Assembly (NCBI GenBank): GCA_016125005.1
Contig: WGMQ01000026.1
Location: forward strand, 62,001 to 126,000
DNA length: 64,000 nt
Origin: a bacterium
GTDB lineage: Bacteria; Sumerlaeota; Sumerlaeia; SLMS01
Direction of reading: 5' to 3'
Shown: piece by piece, positions 1 through 8,485 of the stretch
How the letters are laid out: every line of letters starts with the position of its first letter
Numbering within the stretch: the stretch's first letter is position 1
Translations under genes and position numbers: made by a program
The notes under the pieces: model-generated
Seen by the model: the letters and a program-made list of their open reading frames with translations, nothing else
Told to the model about the DNA's origin: nothing
The model's database searches: none

Positions 1-2
1 CC

Positions 3-542
3 ATCGATTCCTCGCCGGGCTCCTCGAAGAAGGAACACGATGACTCGGACGAGGTCTTCGGCTACATCTTCTACGGCATGGAGTTCATCATCCTGGCGGG
101 CATCGGCCTCGGGATCGGTGGTGGCATGTCGGGTCGGGTGTTCCTTGAAAACCGCAATCGATGGGCGAAGACGAAGGACTTCCTCCTCCCGATCGACGCG
201 GTGGCCGATGTCTGCCGCCTGATCGCCGCCGGGGACTGGGCGGGGCTGGCGAAGATCCCCCGCGTCGGTGCCTTCGGGAGCCAGGAAAAGGTCCGCCTGA
301 CGCTGCGTTTCGAGCTGCTCCCCGACGACGGCGATGCTCCGATCTTCGTGACGCTCTACGGCTCGAACCTCGGCAAGCTGCCGCCGGAACTGGCCTCCAT
401 CGGCAAGAAGGGAATGCTGACCCACAACTTCTTTAAGCAGCTTTACGTCGCGCCGAAGGACTCAAAGGTCATCGCCGCCGAGTTTCCGGAACTGGGCCTG
501 CCGATGCCGCGCGAAGCGGCCGCATCGACTCACTCTGCGTAG
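3..542 (+). CDS. Membrane protein, 5'-truncated by the window edge
   Basis: The reading frame is open to the first base of the window, so the true start lies upstream; 179 residues are visible. A short polar, acidic stretch is followed by one hydrophobic, glycine-rich segment (about residues 25-45, around IILAGIGLGIGGG), then a soluble C-terminal domain of about 130 residues. I do not recognise a family. The part just after the membrane segment (RVFLENRNRW...GDWAGLAKI) can be aligned by eye with the membrane protein at 17264-18913 (RVYYEEYGKWGK...GNFDELAKL), so the two may be distant paralogues; that is inference. Its 3' end overlaps the converging gene at 530 by 13 bases. An internal ATG at 78 would remove the N-terminal part and is less likely. 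Confidence 0.6.
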   Translation: MDSSPGSSKKEHDDSDEVFGYIFYGMEFIILAGIGLGIGGGMSGRVFLENRNRWAKTKDFLLPIDAVADVCRLIAAGDWAGLAKIPRVGAFGSQEKVRLTLRFELLPDDGDAPIFVTLYGSNLGKLPPELASIGKKGMLTHNFFKQLYVAPKDSKVIAAEFPELGLPMPREAAASTHSA

Positions 543-1162
543 GGGTACTTCTCGGTCAGCAGTTTCCAAGCGAGGCCGGGGAGCCCAGCCAGACAGACCA
601 GTGAAATGATCGCGGTGGCACCCAACCACCCAAGGAAGATGATGAGGGTGAAAAGGTTGGGCGGGATCACGTGGTCAAAGACGTAGGTGCTGAATCCAAT
701 CCAGAGAAGGAGGACCAGCGGTGTCGACACCGCGAGGGCCGCGGCCACCAGCGATGCTCCCGCGGGAATAGTGCCATTGAGCCGGCACGCCCGCGCGGCA
801 AAGAGCAGGCACACGCCGTGCACGATCGGCAGGCAAGGCAACGTATAGACATATCCGTAGAAGATGCCGTACTCGATGGGGGATACCATCCTTCCGACGA
901 GCGAGGACAGGATCAGAAGCAAGCTGATCGAAAAGCCGAGCCCAAGAAGCGCGAACACCGGCAGTAACCCCCGCCGAAGCGATAGCCAAAGCCGTCTCCC
1001 CAGTTCCTTATCGTCGGCAGCGCAGGCCAGTGTAAGGTCGCGCCGCCGCGTCGGCCCGATCTCACGGCGCAGTGCGGCGACGGTGCTGATCGCCTGAAGG
1101 AGCAGCATGGCCGCAACCATCACGCAACCCGCCCAGAACGCTTGGGTGGGCATTCCTCCCAA
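530..1162 (-). CDS. Multi-pass membrane protein of unknown function
   Basis: About 207-210 residues with a hydrophobic N-terminus and four or five further hydrophobic stretches (LLPVFALLGLGFSISLLLIL, YGYVYTLPCLPIVHGVCLL, LAVSTPLVLLLWIG, LFTLIIFLGWLGATAIISLV), so it is an integral inner-membrane protein. No family recognised. It starts only a few bases after the MarR gene stop, so it is probably the last gene of that minus-strand operon. The start is uncertain: TTG at 1162, ATG at 1153 (GGGAGG abuts it directly) and ATG at 1120 are all in frame. The octamer GTATAGAC at 843-850 lies inside it, within a Val-Tyr-Thr stretch. Confidence 0.6.
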   Translation of the reverse strand: MGGMPTQAFWAGCVMVAAMLLLQAISTVAALRREIGPTRRRDLTLACAADDKELGRRLWLSLRRGLLPVFALLGLGFSISLLLILSSLVGRMVSPIEYGIFYGYVYTLPCLPIVHGVCLLFAARACRLNGTIPAGASLVAAALAVSTPLVLLLWIGFSTYVFDHVIPPNLFTLIIFLGWLGATAIISLVCLAGLPGLAWKLLTEKYPYAE

Positions 1163-1165
1163 CGG

Positions 1166-1672
1166 TCACTCCCCCACCGGCGGATTCGATTCCTCCAGCC
1201 CCATTGCGTTCTCGCGGAGCTTCTCCAACACGCGGCAGAACGCGTCCAGTTCGTCGTCCGAGAGACCGTCGAACAGGCGACGCTGCATTTCGGAAACGAC
1301 CGGGTCCAATCCGTTCACGCTGTCCATGCCTTTGGCCGACAACCGCACGATGATGCTTCGCCGGTCGACCTTGCCGCGATGGCGCTCGATGAGGCCGTTG
1401 CGCTCCATGCGGTTGAGCAGGCGCGTCACGTCGGGAACGCGACTCAGCATGCGGCTACCCACCTCCATGACCGGAAGACCGTCGGGATGAGATCCGCGCA
1501 GAATGCGCAGCACGTTGTATTGCGTGAAGGTGATACCGGCCTGGCGAAAGACGGATTCCTCCGCCGCCACCACCATGTCATTCGTCTTGATGAGCGAGAC
1601 AAAAGCCTTCTCGGGCACGGAGCGAAACCCGCGGGCCTGCTTGATCTGGTTGGCGATGTCAGCGCGCGACAT
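1166..1672 (-). CDS. MarR-family transcriptional regulator
   Basis: The 168-residue length is usual for MarR dimers. The winged helix-turn-helix lies at about residues 50-120: FTQYNVLRILRG, then the recognition helix around SRVPDVTRLLNRMERNGLIER, and the wing with the DRR signature of this family. Such proteins bind palindromic operators as homodimers and are usually released by small phenolic or lipophilic ligands or by oxidation; the ligand cannot be read from the sequence. The gene begins 6 bases after the methyltransferase stop (AAGGA upstream of the ATG), so it is co-transcribed with the glycosyltransferase and methyltransferase genes and the membrane-protein gene after it. It may regulate that operon or the EamA exporter gene upstream (inference). 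Confidence 0.9.
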   Translation of the reverse strand: MSRADIANQIKQARGFRSVPEKAFVSLIKTNDMVVAAEESVFRQAGITFTQYNVLRILRGSHPDGLPVMEVGSRMLSRVPDVTRLLNRMERNGLIERHRGKVDRRSIIVRLSAKGMDSVNGLDPVVSEMQRRLFDGLSDDELDAFCRVLEKLRENAMGLEESNPPVGE

Positions 1673-1678
1673 GGTGAA

Positions 1679-2656
1679 TTAGTCCTTCTGTGCGACGATG
1701 GAGAGGGTGCCGCCCCCGCCGCCGAGCGCCGCGATCACCGCCGCCGTCAGTCCGTAGGGAGTCAGCATCCCGACCAGCGCAAGATCCGTCAGTCGCTCCA
1801 GCTTGCCGTGACGCCCCGTTTGCTTGAGTGTCGCATAAGCCCGGTCCCTCGGGAAACCGAGCATGTTGAGCTCGCTCTGGATCCAGCCATAGGGGTCCTG
1901 CTCCAGCGAGAAGGTGCCCATCTCCATCAGGTTGAATCCCGTGCGGCGAAGCAACAGCGCCAGCGAACGCGGACCGAATCCGAAAAGATGACGCGGCGGA
2001 TCCAGATGAAACCAATGACGCCCAGAGCGCCGTGCCTGGGAGCTGTCCTGATTCGGCACCGCGATGAAGAGCATGCCGCCGGGGGCCAGTAGTCGGTGGC
2101 ACTTGGCCAGCGCCGCCTGCGGGTCGCGCAGGTGTTCCAGCACATGCCAGATGGTGATGACCGAGTAGGTCGATTCGGGCAGGTCCAGGTCGAGAAGGTC
2201 GCCCACGTGCACCGTCAGATTCGCGCCGCGGGGAACGCGCTGCGCAGACGGGGCGCTGAGTTCCGTCCCCTCCAGATGCCGCACGCCTTGCCCGGCCAGG
2301 TTCATCAGGAACCCGCCGTTGCCACAGCCAATGTCCAGCACACGCGCTTCGCTGCCGAAGCGCGCAGCCTCGGCGGCCACCTGGCGCGCACGCAGGTTCT
2401 GGAACTGGCCGACGAAGTTGGCGATGGGGCCGACGAACTTCTTCGGCGTCGTCCCGTAGTACTCCGGCGCGTAGGCCGCCGCCAGCGTGTCGTTGTCGAC
2501 CTGCGGCCACTGGGCCATCACGCCACAACCTTCACAAACCGCATAGCGCAGCGGTGTTGCTCCGGAGCGGAATTGGAACGCCACGCGGGCGGTCTCTGCA
2601 CCGCACCAGCAGGCCCGGCGCACACGCCGTCGCGACGATTCCACAGCGGCGCTCAC
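1679..2656 (-). CDS. Class I SAM-dependent methyltransferase with N-terminal zinc-ribbon-like Cys pairs
   Basis: 325 residues. The N-terminus has CWCG and CEGCG Cys pairs, a small zinc-ribbon-like segment common in methyltransferases acting on sugar or lipid-linked substrates. The Rossmann fold follows: motif I VLDIGCGNGGFLMNLA, the acidic strand ending in GTELS, the post-motif VITIWHVLEHLRDP and the strand LLAPGGMLFIAVPN, the pattern of the methyltransferase 11/23 families. I chose GTG at 2656 because it overlaps the stop of the upstream glycosyltransferase as GTGA, a usual translational coupling; a longer frame reaching 2854 would lie within that gene. The pairing with a family 2 glycosyltransferase suggests modification of a glycan or polyprenyl-linked sugar; the exact substrate is unknown. 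Confidence 0.85.
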   Translation of the reverse strand: MSAAVESSRRRVRRACWCGAETARVAFQFRSGATPLRYAVCEGCGVMAQWPQVDNDTLAAAYAPEYYGTTPKKFVGPIANFVGQFQNLRARQVAAEAARFGSEARVLDIGCGNGGFLMNLAGQGVRHLEGTELSAPSAQRVPRGANLTVHVGDLLDLDLPESTYSVITIWHVLEHLRDPQAALAKCHRLLAPGGMLFIAVPNQDSSQARRSGRHWFHLDPPRHLFGFGPRSLALLLRRTGFNLMEMGTFSLEQDPYGWIQSELNMLGFPRDRAYATLKQTGRHGKLERLTDLALVGMLTPYGLTAAVIAALGGGGGTLSIVAQKD

Positions 2657-3432
2657 TCCGCCGTTCCCGGTCCGCGGCGCTTGGCTGGGACTGTCCTTGG
2701 AAACAGCTTGCTGTAGCGGAAACCGGTGCGCGCCAGAAACGCCTGCCATGAAACGCCGAGCACGCCGAGACCGTAGATGCAGCTCCGCTTGAAATTGATG
2801 CTGGATGCCTCGTCGAAATAGCGGGTCGGGCAACTGATCTCGCCCAAGCGCCATCCGTAGTAGAGCGCCTGCGCCAGCATCTGGTTGTCGAAGATGAAGT
2901 CGTCGTCGTACTGGTCCAGAGGAAGCGCCTCCAGCAGGTCGCGACTAAAGGCCCGATAGCCGGTGTGATACTCGGAAAGCTTCTGGCCCATCAGCAGGTT
3001 TTGCGACAAGGTCAGGAAGCGATTCGAGACATATTTGTGCATCGGCATTCCGCCGCGTAGCGCCGTGCGCCCGAGGATGCGCGATCCCATCACCGCGTCG
3101 TAGTGACCGCTGGCGATCATCGACGCCATGGCCGGAATCAGCCGCGGCGAATACTGATAGTCCGGGTGGACCATCACCACGATGTCGGCGCCACGCTTCA
3201 GCGCCGCCGCATAGCAGGTCTTCTGGTTGCCGCCGTAGCCACGGTTCTTCGGATGGCTGATGGTCTCGATGCCCAGTCGCTCCGCCAGCTTCACGGTGCC
3301 ATCGCGGGAGGCATCGTCCACCAGGATCACGTCATCCACGATGTCGCGATCGACCTCGCGGTGAGTCCGTTCGAGTGTTTTCTCCGCGTTGTAGGCGGGA
3401 TAGACGACTGCAATGCGCTTTCCGGCGAGCAT
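2653..3432 (-). CDS. Family 2 glycosyltransferase (DPM/DPG-synthase type)
   Basis: 259 residues with the GT-A fold typical of family 2: RIAVVYPAYNAEKTLERT at the start, ILVDDASRDGT with the nucleotide-sugar-binding aspartates, HPKNRGYGGNQKT, and VMVHPDYQY in the place of the DxD motif (here HPDYQ). Length and motifs resemble dolichyl/polyprenyl-phosphate sugar synthases. There is no C-terminal membrane pair, so it is probably peripheral. ATG at 3432 is preceded by AGAGG at good spacing and starts just before the conserved fold; upstream in-frame codons lack this. The next gene overlaps its stop by GTGA. Predicted role: transfer of a sugar from an NDP-sugar to a lipid carrier or glycan. Confidence 0.88.
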   Translation of the reverse strand: MLAGKRIAVVYPAYNAEKTLERTHREVDRDIVDDVILVDDASRDGTVKLAERLGIETISHPKNRGYGGNQKTCYAAALKRGADIVVMVHPDYQYSPRLIPAMASMIASGHYDAVMGSRILGRTALRGGMPMHKYVSNRFLTLSQNLLMGQKLSEYHTGYRAFSRDLLEALPLDQYDDDFIFDNQMLAQALYYGWRLGEISCPTRYFDEASSINFKRSCIYGLGVLGVSWQAFLARTGFRYSKLFPRTVPAKRRGPGTAE

Positions 3433-3509
3433 GTGACCTCTATGTGTTGAAAGTCTCGGAGACAAGGTCCAAAGGCGGTACTCAGGGGTCAAGCGTTGGT
3501 AGGCAGTCC

Positions 3510-4442
3510 TCATTTCGGAACCGCGGGACGCCTCCCCAAAGTGTTCGTGACGATCACGCCGCCGAGCGCCAGGCCTCCACCGATCAACGACACCGTGCCC
3601 GGCAGGTCGCGGAGCCAGGCGATCTCGATCATCGTGCTGATCGGTGGAACAAGATACAGGAATGACGCCGCCCGCGACGGCGGGTACTTTGAGAGGACGA
3701 ACGCCCAGCACCCATAGGCGATGGCCGCTGGGAACACCCCAAGGTAGACCACCAGCAGGTTGGTCTTCAGCTCCGCCGCAACAACCTGCGCCCCGAGGCC
3801 CGGGGCGAATATGAGGAGGGTGATAGTTCCGCTCCAGATGGAGTAGGAAACGATCTCAATCGCTCGATAGGTCCGCAGCAATGGCTTCTGGATGATGGTC
3901 GCCGAGCTCCAGGACAGTGCCGCCAGGAGGATGACCCAGGCGCCCCAGTTGAGTTCAAGCTGCCGCCCTTCCCCCAAGGCGATGAGCACCACGCCAAAGA
4001 AACTCAGCAGCATCCCGGCGAAACCGAGGGGACGCAGCCGATCCTTGAGGAACGCCATCGAGAGCAGCGCCGTGAAGAGCGGGATCGTGTTCACGATGAA
4101 GCTGGCCGCTCCCGCCCGCATCTGGGTCTGGCCCAGATTCAGGCAGGCATTGTATAGACCGACGCCGAGGAACCCCGCCAGCACCAGCCGTGGTACGTCG
4201 GCAGCCCGAGGAACCCGCACCCGGAACGCCGCAGCCACCACCAGCAGGGCCAGCGAAGCGATCAGGTATCGATACAGCGCCAGACGGAAGGGATCAATCT
4301 GGCCCGTCGACAACACCGCCCGGGTGGCAACAAACGCCGAGCCCCAAAGCAGGATCGTGACCACGAGGGCCACGACGGTTGGCAGCTTGGGAGGCTTCGG
4401 ATCCAAGGGTGCGCGCTCGCTTACGCGGCGGAAGTCCTCCAA
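3510..4442 (-). CDS. EamA/DMT-superfamily transporter
   Basis: About 310 residues with ten hydrophobic segments arranged as two EamA repeats. The first begins at about residue 22 (ALVVTILLWGSAFVATR), with the conserved WGSAF start and FLGVGLYNACLNLGQ; the second begins near WVILLAALSWSSATIIQKPL and ends LIGGGLALGGVIVTN. Members export or import small metabolites such as amino acids or nucleosides; the substrate cannot be told. The only early start in frame is TTG at 4442, without a good Shine-Dalgarno sequence, so the N-terminus is uncertain. It is the first gene of the minus-strand run. The octamer GTATAGAC at 4152 falls in a Leu-Tyr pair and forces the codon CTA. Confidence 0.88.
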   Translation of the reverse strand: MEDFRRVSERAPLDPKPPKLPTVVALVVTILLWGSAFVATRAVLSTGQIDPFRLALYRYLIASLALLVVAAAFRVRVPRAADVPRLVLAGFLGVGLYNACLNLGQTQMRAGAASFIVNTIPLFTALLSMAFLKDRLRPLGFAGMLLSFFGVVLIALGEGRQLELNWGAWVILLAALSWSSATIIQKPLLRTYRAIEIVSYSIWSGTITLLIFAPGLGAQVVAAELKTNLLVVYLGVFPAAIAYGCWAFVLSKYPPSRAASFLYLVPPISTMIEIAWLRDLPGTVSLIGGGLALGGVIVTNTLGRRPAVPK

Positions 4443-4638
4443 TTTGGTCGTGAGGAGTAGCTAGGGCAATCTTGGCGTTGTGCACCATGCCAGTTCCCCC
4501 CGCTTCGACCGGGTCGGAGGCTCTGCCGCATTCCCGCGGTTCGGAAAATTCGTGCTGACAGACGCCAGCTAATGGAGCGACTTTCGCGTCGGGTCGAAGT
4601 CAGCAAGCCCTCCTCGTCCCTGCCGAAAGGAATGACCC

Positions 4639-4908
4639 ATGCAATCTCTCGCCTTCATCAACATGCCCGGCACCCCCGAAATGATCCTCATCTTTGTGGT
4701 GATCCTGATCCTTTTCGGCCCCAAGAGCCTCCCCCAGCTTGGTCGAGCCCTCGGTCAGACCATCCGCGAGTTCAAGGAAGCCAGCAACAAGATCACCGAA
4801 TCGGTGATGAGCGAGTCCGAGGCTCCCGTCACGCGGCGCCTTGAGCCTCGCGAGGCACCGGTCGCGGCCAAGGCCGCCGAGCCCGCTCCCGTCGAAAAGA
4901 AGGACTGA
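4639..4908 (+). CDS. tatA: Sec-independent translocase component TatA/TatE
   Basis: 89 residues with the full TatA plan: a short N-terminal transmembrane helix (EMILIFVVILILF), the FGP hinge, the amphipathic helix (LPQLGRALGQTIREFKEA) and a charged, disordered tail rich in Ala, Pro and Glu. TatA oligomers form the pore through which folded twin-arginine proteins cross the inner membrane with TatB/TatC, neither of which is in this window. AAAGGA precedes the ATG. hemE begins 20 bases after its stop, so the two are likely co-transcribed. Confidence 0.93.
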   Translation: MQSLAFINMPGTPEMILIFVVILILFGPKSLPQLGRALGQTIREFKEASNKITESVMSESEAPVTRRLEPREAPVAAKAAEPAPVEKKD

Positions 4909-4928
4909 TTCCTCTCCCGGACTGACGC

Positions 4929-5981
4929 ATGACCCCGCCCTCCATTGAACTCTCACGCCACGAGCGCTTTCACCTGACGGTTCGCGGCGAGGAAACCGAT
5001 CGTCCCCCCATCTGGATCATGCGACAGGCCGGGCGCTACATGCCCGAGTATCGTGCCATCCGGGCGCAGCACGGCTTTCTCGACTTCTGCCTGAAGCCCG
5101 AGGTGGCCGCCGCCGCGACGCTCCTCCCGATGGAGCTGTTGGACATCGACCTGTTCATCATTTTCAACGACATCCTGATCCCTCTTCAGGCCATGGGCCT
5201 TGAGGTCGAGTTCCCGGAGGGCGGCCCGAAGATCCTTCGCCCGGTCCGCTCGCGTGACGATTTGGAACGCTTCCGTACCGCAACGTTCTCCAACCCGGTC
5301 GTGGCCGAGTCCATCCGCCTGGTGGCGGAGCGCTCCCGCAAGGCTGCCCCGATCCTCGGATTCTGCGGCGCGCCATTCACCCTGGCCACCTATGCGGTGG
5401 AGGGGAAGATGAGCAAGGATCAGGGGGAGATTCGCCGCCTCATGGCAGAGGACCCGGCGCTCCTGCACGAGTTGCTTGATCGCCTGGCGGAGACCGCCGC
5501 CAACTACCTGATCGCCCAGGTCGCCGACGGCGGTGCCGATGGCGTGCAGGTGTTCGAAAGCTGGGGGAGCATCCTTCCCATGCCGCATCTTTACGAAGAG
5601 TTCGGCGCGCGGTACCAGCAGCGTGTGATCGCCCGCTTCAAGGCCGCCTGCCCCGGTGTTCCGGTGATCCTGTATGTGCGGGGAAGCGCCGGGAAGATCG
5701 CCGCCATGGAATCAACCGGCGCGGATATCCTCGGCCTCGACCAATACACCGACATGGGCGAGGCACGGCGCCTCACCAATCGTTGCCTTCAGGGGAATCT
5801 CGACCCGATCTTCATGACCGTCCCCGAGGCCACAGAAGCGGCCGTGGAGCGGATGCTGGAGGGCTTCGACTGGCGCCGCGGCTGGATCGCGAACCTGGGC
5901 CACGGCATCACGCCCAACGGCAGCGTCGAGGCGGTGAAGACCTATGTGCGGTGCATCCAGCAGCTGGCAGGAAGGAAGTAG
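4929..5981 (+). CDS. hemE: Uroporphyrinogen decarboxylase
   Basis: 350 residues, the usual length. HemE removes the four acetate carboxyl groups of uroporphyrinogen III to give coproporphyrinogen III in cytosolic heme synthesis. The signature stretch WIMRQAGRYMPEYR holds the catalytic Arg residues; IIFNDILIP, FCGAPFTLATY, the Asp-containing VFESWGS and the C-terminal NLGHGITP are all family hallmarks. It sits between tatA and hemN, two bases before the hemN ATG, in a compact heme operon. No oddities are visible. Confidence 0.97.
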   Translation: MTPPSIELSRHERFHLTVRGEETDRPPIWIMRQAGRYMPEYRAIRAQHGFLDFCLKPEVAAAATLLPMELLDIDLFIIFNDILIPLQAMGLEVEFPEGGPKILRPVRSRDDLERFRTATFSNPVVAESIRLVAERSRKAAPILGFCGAPFTLATYAVEGKMSKDQGEIRRLMAEDPALLHELLDRLAETAANYLIAQVADGGADGVQVFESWGSILPMPHLYEEFGARYQQRVIARFKAACPGVPVILYVRGSAGKIAAMESTGADILGLDQYTDMGEARRLTNRCLQGNLDPIFMTVPEATEAAVERMLEGFDWRRGWIANLGHGITPNGSVEAVKTYVRCIQQLAGRK

Positions 5982-5983
5982 CC

Positions 5984-7381
5984 ATGAGCACGGGCACCAT
6001 CGAGTCGCTGGGCATCACGCCGGAGAAGATCACCCAGTACGACCAGCGCATCCCCCGCTACACCAGCTACCCCACCGCCCCCTTCTGGCGGAGTGACTTC
6101 ACCTGGGAGGAGTGGCGCGCCCACCTCGATGGCAGCGCCGGAACCAACTCCCCCTTTTCGCTCTACGTGCACGTCCCGTTTTGCGAGAAGCACTGCCTTT
6201 TCTGCGCCTGCAACGTCATCATCACGCCGAAGAAGGAAGTCGCGGAGGATTACCTCGGCTGGCTGGAGAAAGAGATCGCCCTCACGGCGTCGCACTTCCG
6301 CGGCGAGGGAGAGGCGAACTGGCTCCACCTGGGCGGCGGCACGCCCAACTACCTGAACGTGGACCAACTTCAGCGTCTGGTCACGATCCTGAAGGACCAC
6401 TTCCGTTTTGCCGCGGATGCGGAACGAAGCATCGAGATCGATCCGCGACTCGCCTCGCCGGAGCAGGTGGCGGCCTACCACGACCTGCTCGGCTTTCGGC
6501 GCATCAGCTTTGGTGTGCAGGACTTCCACGCGGAAACCCAGTCGGCCATCGGCCGCGGGCAGACGCGCGAGATCACCTTCGCCAACGTGGCCTCGGCCCG
6601 CGCCGCGGGCTTTCGCAGCGTGAACATCGACCTGATCTACGGTCTCCCCCGCCAGAGCACCGAGAGCTGGTCGGAAACGCTGGATGCCATCTGCGAGCTG
6701 CGGCCGGACCGCATCGCCCTCTATAACTTCGCGTTCCTTCCCACGAAGCTGGCCCACCAGCGCGCGCTCTCGAATGAGGCGCTGCCCCCCGCCGAGCTGA
6801 AGCTGGAAATGTTCATCGAGGCCCACAACCGCCTCACCGCGGCCGGCTGGGAGTTTATCGGCATGGACCACTACGCGCTCCGCGAGGACAGCCTGACGAA
6901 GGCGCAGGAGGCGGGGTCCCTGCGGCGGAACTTCATGGGCTACACGACCCTGCGCGGCAGCGACATGCTGGCCTTCGGCACGTCGGCCATCAGCGACTTC
7001 CGCAGTGGCTTCGCCCAGAACACCAAGAAGCTGAGCCAGTACAAAAAGGCCCTCTCCGAGGGCATCGTCCCGGTCGAGCACGGCATGATCCTCTCCGAGG
7101 ACGATCGTCTGCGCCAGTTCGTGATCGAGGAACTGATGTGCAACGGCGCCCTCCGCTACACGTCGCAGCGAGGCTTCAGCGAGGAAGTCTTCCGGGAGCT
7201 GGTAACCGCCGCACGGGAGCGGTTGGAACCGCTCGCAGAGGACGGGCTGGTCACGCTGGACGACGACGCCCTCCGCGTGACCCGCAAGGGGCGCATCTTC
7301 CTCCGCAACATCGCCGTGGTGTTCGACTCCTACTTCCACCGGGCTCAGGAAAAGAAGATCATCTTCTCGCGCGCTGTATAG
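5984..7381 (+). CDS. hemN: Oxygen-independent coproporphyrinogen III dehydrogenase
   Basis: 465 residues, the length of true HemN rather than the shorter HemW. The radical SAM [4Fe-4S] motif is Cys67-x3-Cys71-x2-Cys74 with the extra Cys76 seen in HemN (FCEKHCLFCAC). The N-terminal arm with YTSYPTAPFW, the SAM site GGGTPNYL, and the C-terminal HemN domain (YTTLRGSDMLAFGTSAISDF) are all present. It oxidatively decarboxylates two propionates of coproporphyrinogen III without oxygen, so heme can be made anaerobically. ATG at 5984 follows GGAAGGAAG and lies two bases after the hemE stop. The TAG stop is itself part of the octamer GTATAGAC (7376-7383). Confidence 0.96.
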   Translation: MSTGTIESLGITPEKITQYDQRIPRYTSYPTAPFWRSDFTWEEWRAHLDGSAGTNSPFSLYVHVPFCEKHCLFCACNVIITPKKEVAEDYLGWLEKEIALTASHFRGEGEANWLHLGGGTPNYLNVDQLQRLVTILKDHFRFAADAERSIEIDPRLASPEQVAAYHDLLGFRRISFGVQDFHAETQSAIGRGQTREITFANVASARAAGFRSVNIDLIYGLPRQSTESWSETLDAICELRPDRIALYNFAFLPTKLAHQRALSNEALPPAELKLEMFIEAHNRLTAAGWEFIGMDHYALREDSLTKAQEAGSLRRNFMGYTTLRGSDMLAFGTSAISDFRSGFAQNTKKLSQYKKALSEGIVPVEHGMILSEDDRLRQFVIEELMCNGALRYTSQRGFSEEVFRELVTAARERLEPLAEDGLVTLDDDALRVTRKGRIFLRNIAVVFDSYFHRAQEKKIIFSRAV

Positions 7382-7405
7382 ACGGCGAGGGGTGCAATGG
7401 CCCCG

Positions 7406-8431
7406 CTAGAGTTCCATCACGGTCATCTGGCATGTCACCGAAAAGAAGCCGGTCCCGTTGTCTTCCACGAAGAGAGAGTAGCGATAGGTGCCGGCTGCGG
7501 GGGGGAAGTCGATCTGACTGAGACATCCCGCCGGAATCCGGATGAAGTCAGACCCGATTCCGTTCTGGTTGCTGGTGCCCAGCCCCTGTTCCGCTTCCAG
7601 CACATCGATTCGCTGGCGCCGTACTTCGAGTCGCACGCTGTCGACAAACGCAATGGTTCCCGGGGAAAAGCTGACAAAGACTGGCCGTTTGCCGGTCACC
7701 GTCACATCGACCGACCCGGGGATATTCCCGATAAATGGACCATTACGCTGAAGCAACAGGTTCACGGAGCCGATTGAGCTTCCGGTACCAGGCGTGATGG
7801 GTGCGAGTCTATCCGCCGTGATCGCTCCAGAGCGAATCTGATCGGTCGACAGTTGCCCCACCAGTCCTTCGACTCCAACAACGCTCGCGCTGTCCGCCTG
7901 GGCCGCCAGTTTGGCCTTGGGGGCGCTGGTGTTGGCCGGGTCGACGAAGATCGCGGCGCTGTCTATACCGTCCAGCTTGTCCGCATCCTTGGCCTTTGCC
8001 GTCGCCGGGTTGGAGGAAGTGAAGTAATCCGTCCAAGCGGAGCCTTGCAGCCGCGTCGCCGTGTCGGCGCGGAGCGCATAGGGCGCGCTCAGGAGCTGCT
8101 GACGCAGTTCCGTGCCATTTTCCACCTTGATGCCGAGCCAACGGTCGGGGCCGTCGAGCGCCACGCTGAACGGATCGCCGTCGCTATCCACGTCGAGGAT
8201 CACGTTGAAGTAGCCGTCCTGCACCGCAGCCGTGGCATAGGTCTTCGGACCCCATGTCCGCGTGCCTGCCGACTCGGCTGTATAGACATTGAACTCCAGT
8301 CTATACGAGCCCGTGACCAGCGGCTTGCCATCGGCATCGACCAGCAGGCCTTGATAGTTGACCAGCGAGGGCGCCTGGGCGAGGGCCATGGCGGGTGTAA
8401 GCAGGAGAGCGAGGGTGAAAGAGCGCAGCAT
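7406..8431 (-). CDS. Exported modular paralogue 1 (shared N-module, beta-rich C-terminus)
   Basis: 341 residues with a signal peptide (MLRSFTLALLLTPAMALAQA). Residues 22 to about 165 form a module shared almost word for word with the genes at 8486 and 10458: LVNYQGLLVDADGKPLVTG, WGPKTYATAAVQDGYFNVILD, the GPDRWLGIKV segment, LLSAPYALRAD and a KDADKLDGID tail. This pattern (a nascent strand-rich domain before LxSxPYALRA) is seen in exported proteins of myxobacteria and PVC bacteria; I know no established function. The C-terminal half (about 180-341) is beta-rich and distantly similar to paralogue 3, ending FSVTCQMTVMEL. It converges on hemN with 24 bases between stops. Surface or extracellular location is inferred. 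Confidence 0.85.
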   Translation of the reverse strand: MLRSFTLALLLTPAMALAQAPSLVNYQGLLVDADGKPLVTGSYRLEFNVYTAESAGTRTWGPKTYATAAVQDGYFNVILDVDSDGDPFSVALDGPDRWLGIKVENGTELRQQLLSAPYALRADTATRLQGSAWTDYFTSSNPATAKAKDADKLDGIDSAAIFVDPANTSAPKAKLAAQADSASVVGVEGLVGQLSTDQIRSGAITADRLAPITPGTGSSIGSVNLLLQRNGPFIGNIPGSVDVTVTGKRPVFVSFSPGTIAFVDSVRLEVRRQRIDVLEAEQGLGTSNQNGIGSDFIRIPAGCLSQIDFPPAAGTYRYSLFVEDNGTGFFSVTCQMTVMEL

Positions 8432-8485
8432 AGAGGGCGAAGCCTTTCGAATGGAGGGGTGCGCCCGAGGGCGGTTTATTGTGAT

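Noticed and set aside
40-222. A 60-codon Ser/Arg-rich frame at the window start
   Set aside because: It overlaps, in another frame, the open membrane-protein frame, which continues to the window edge and contains a proper transmembrane segment.
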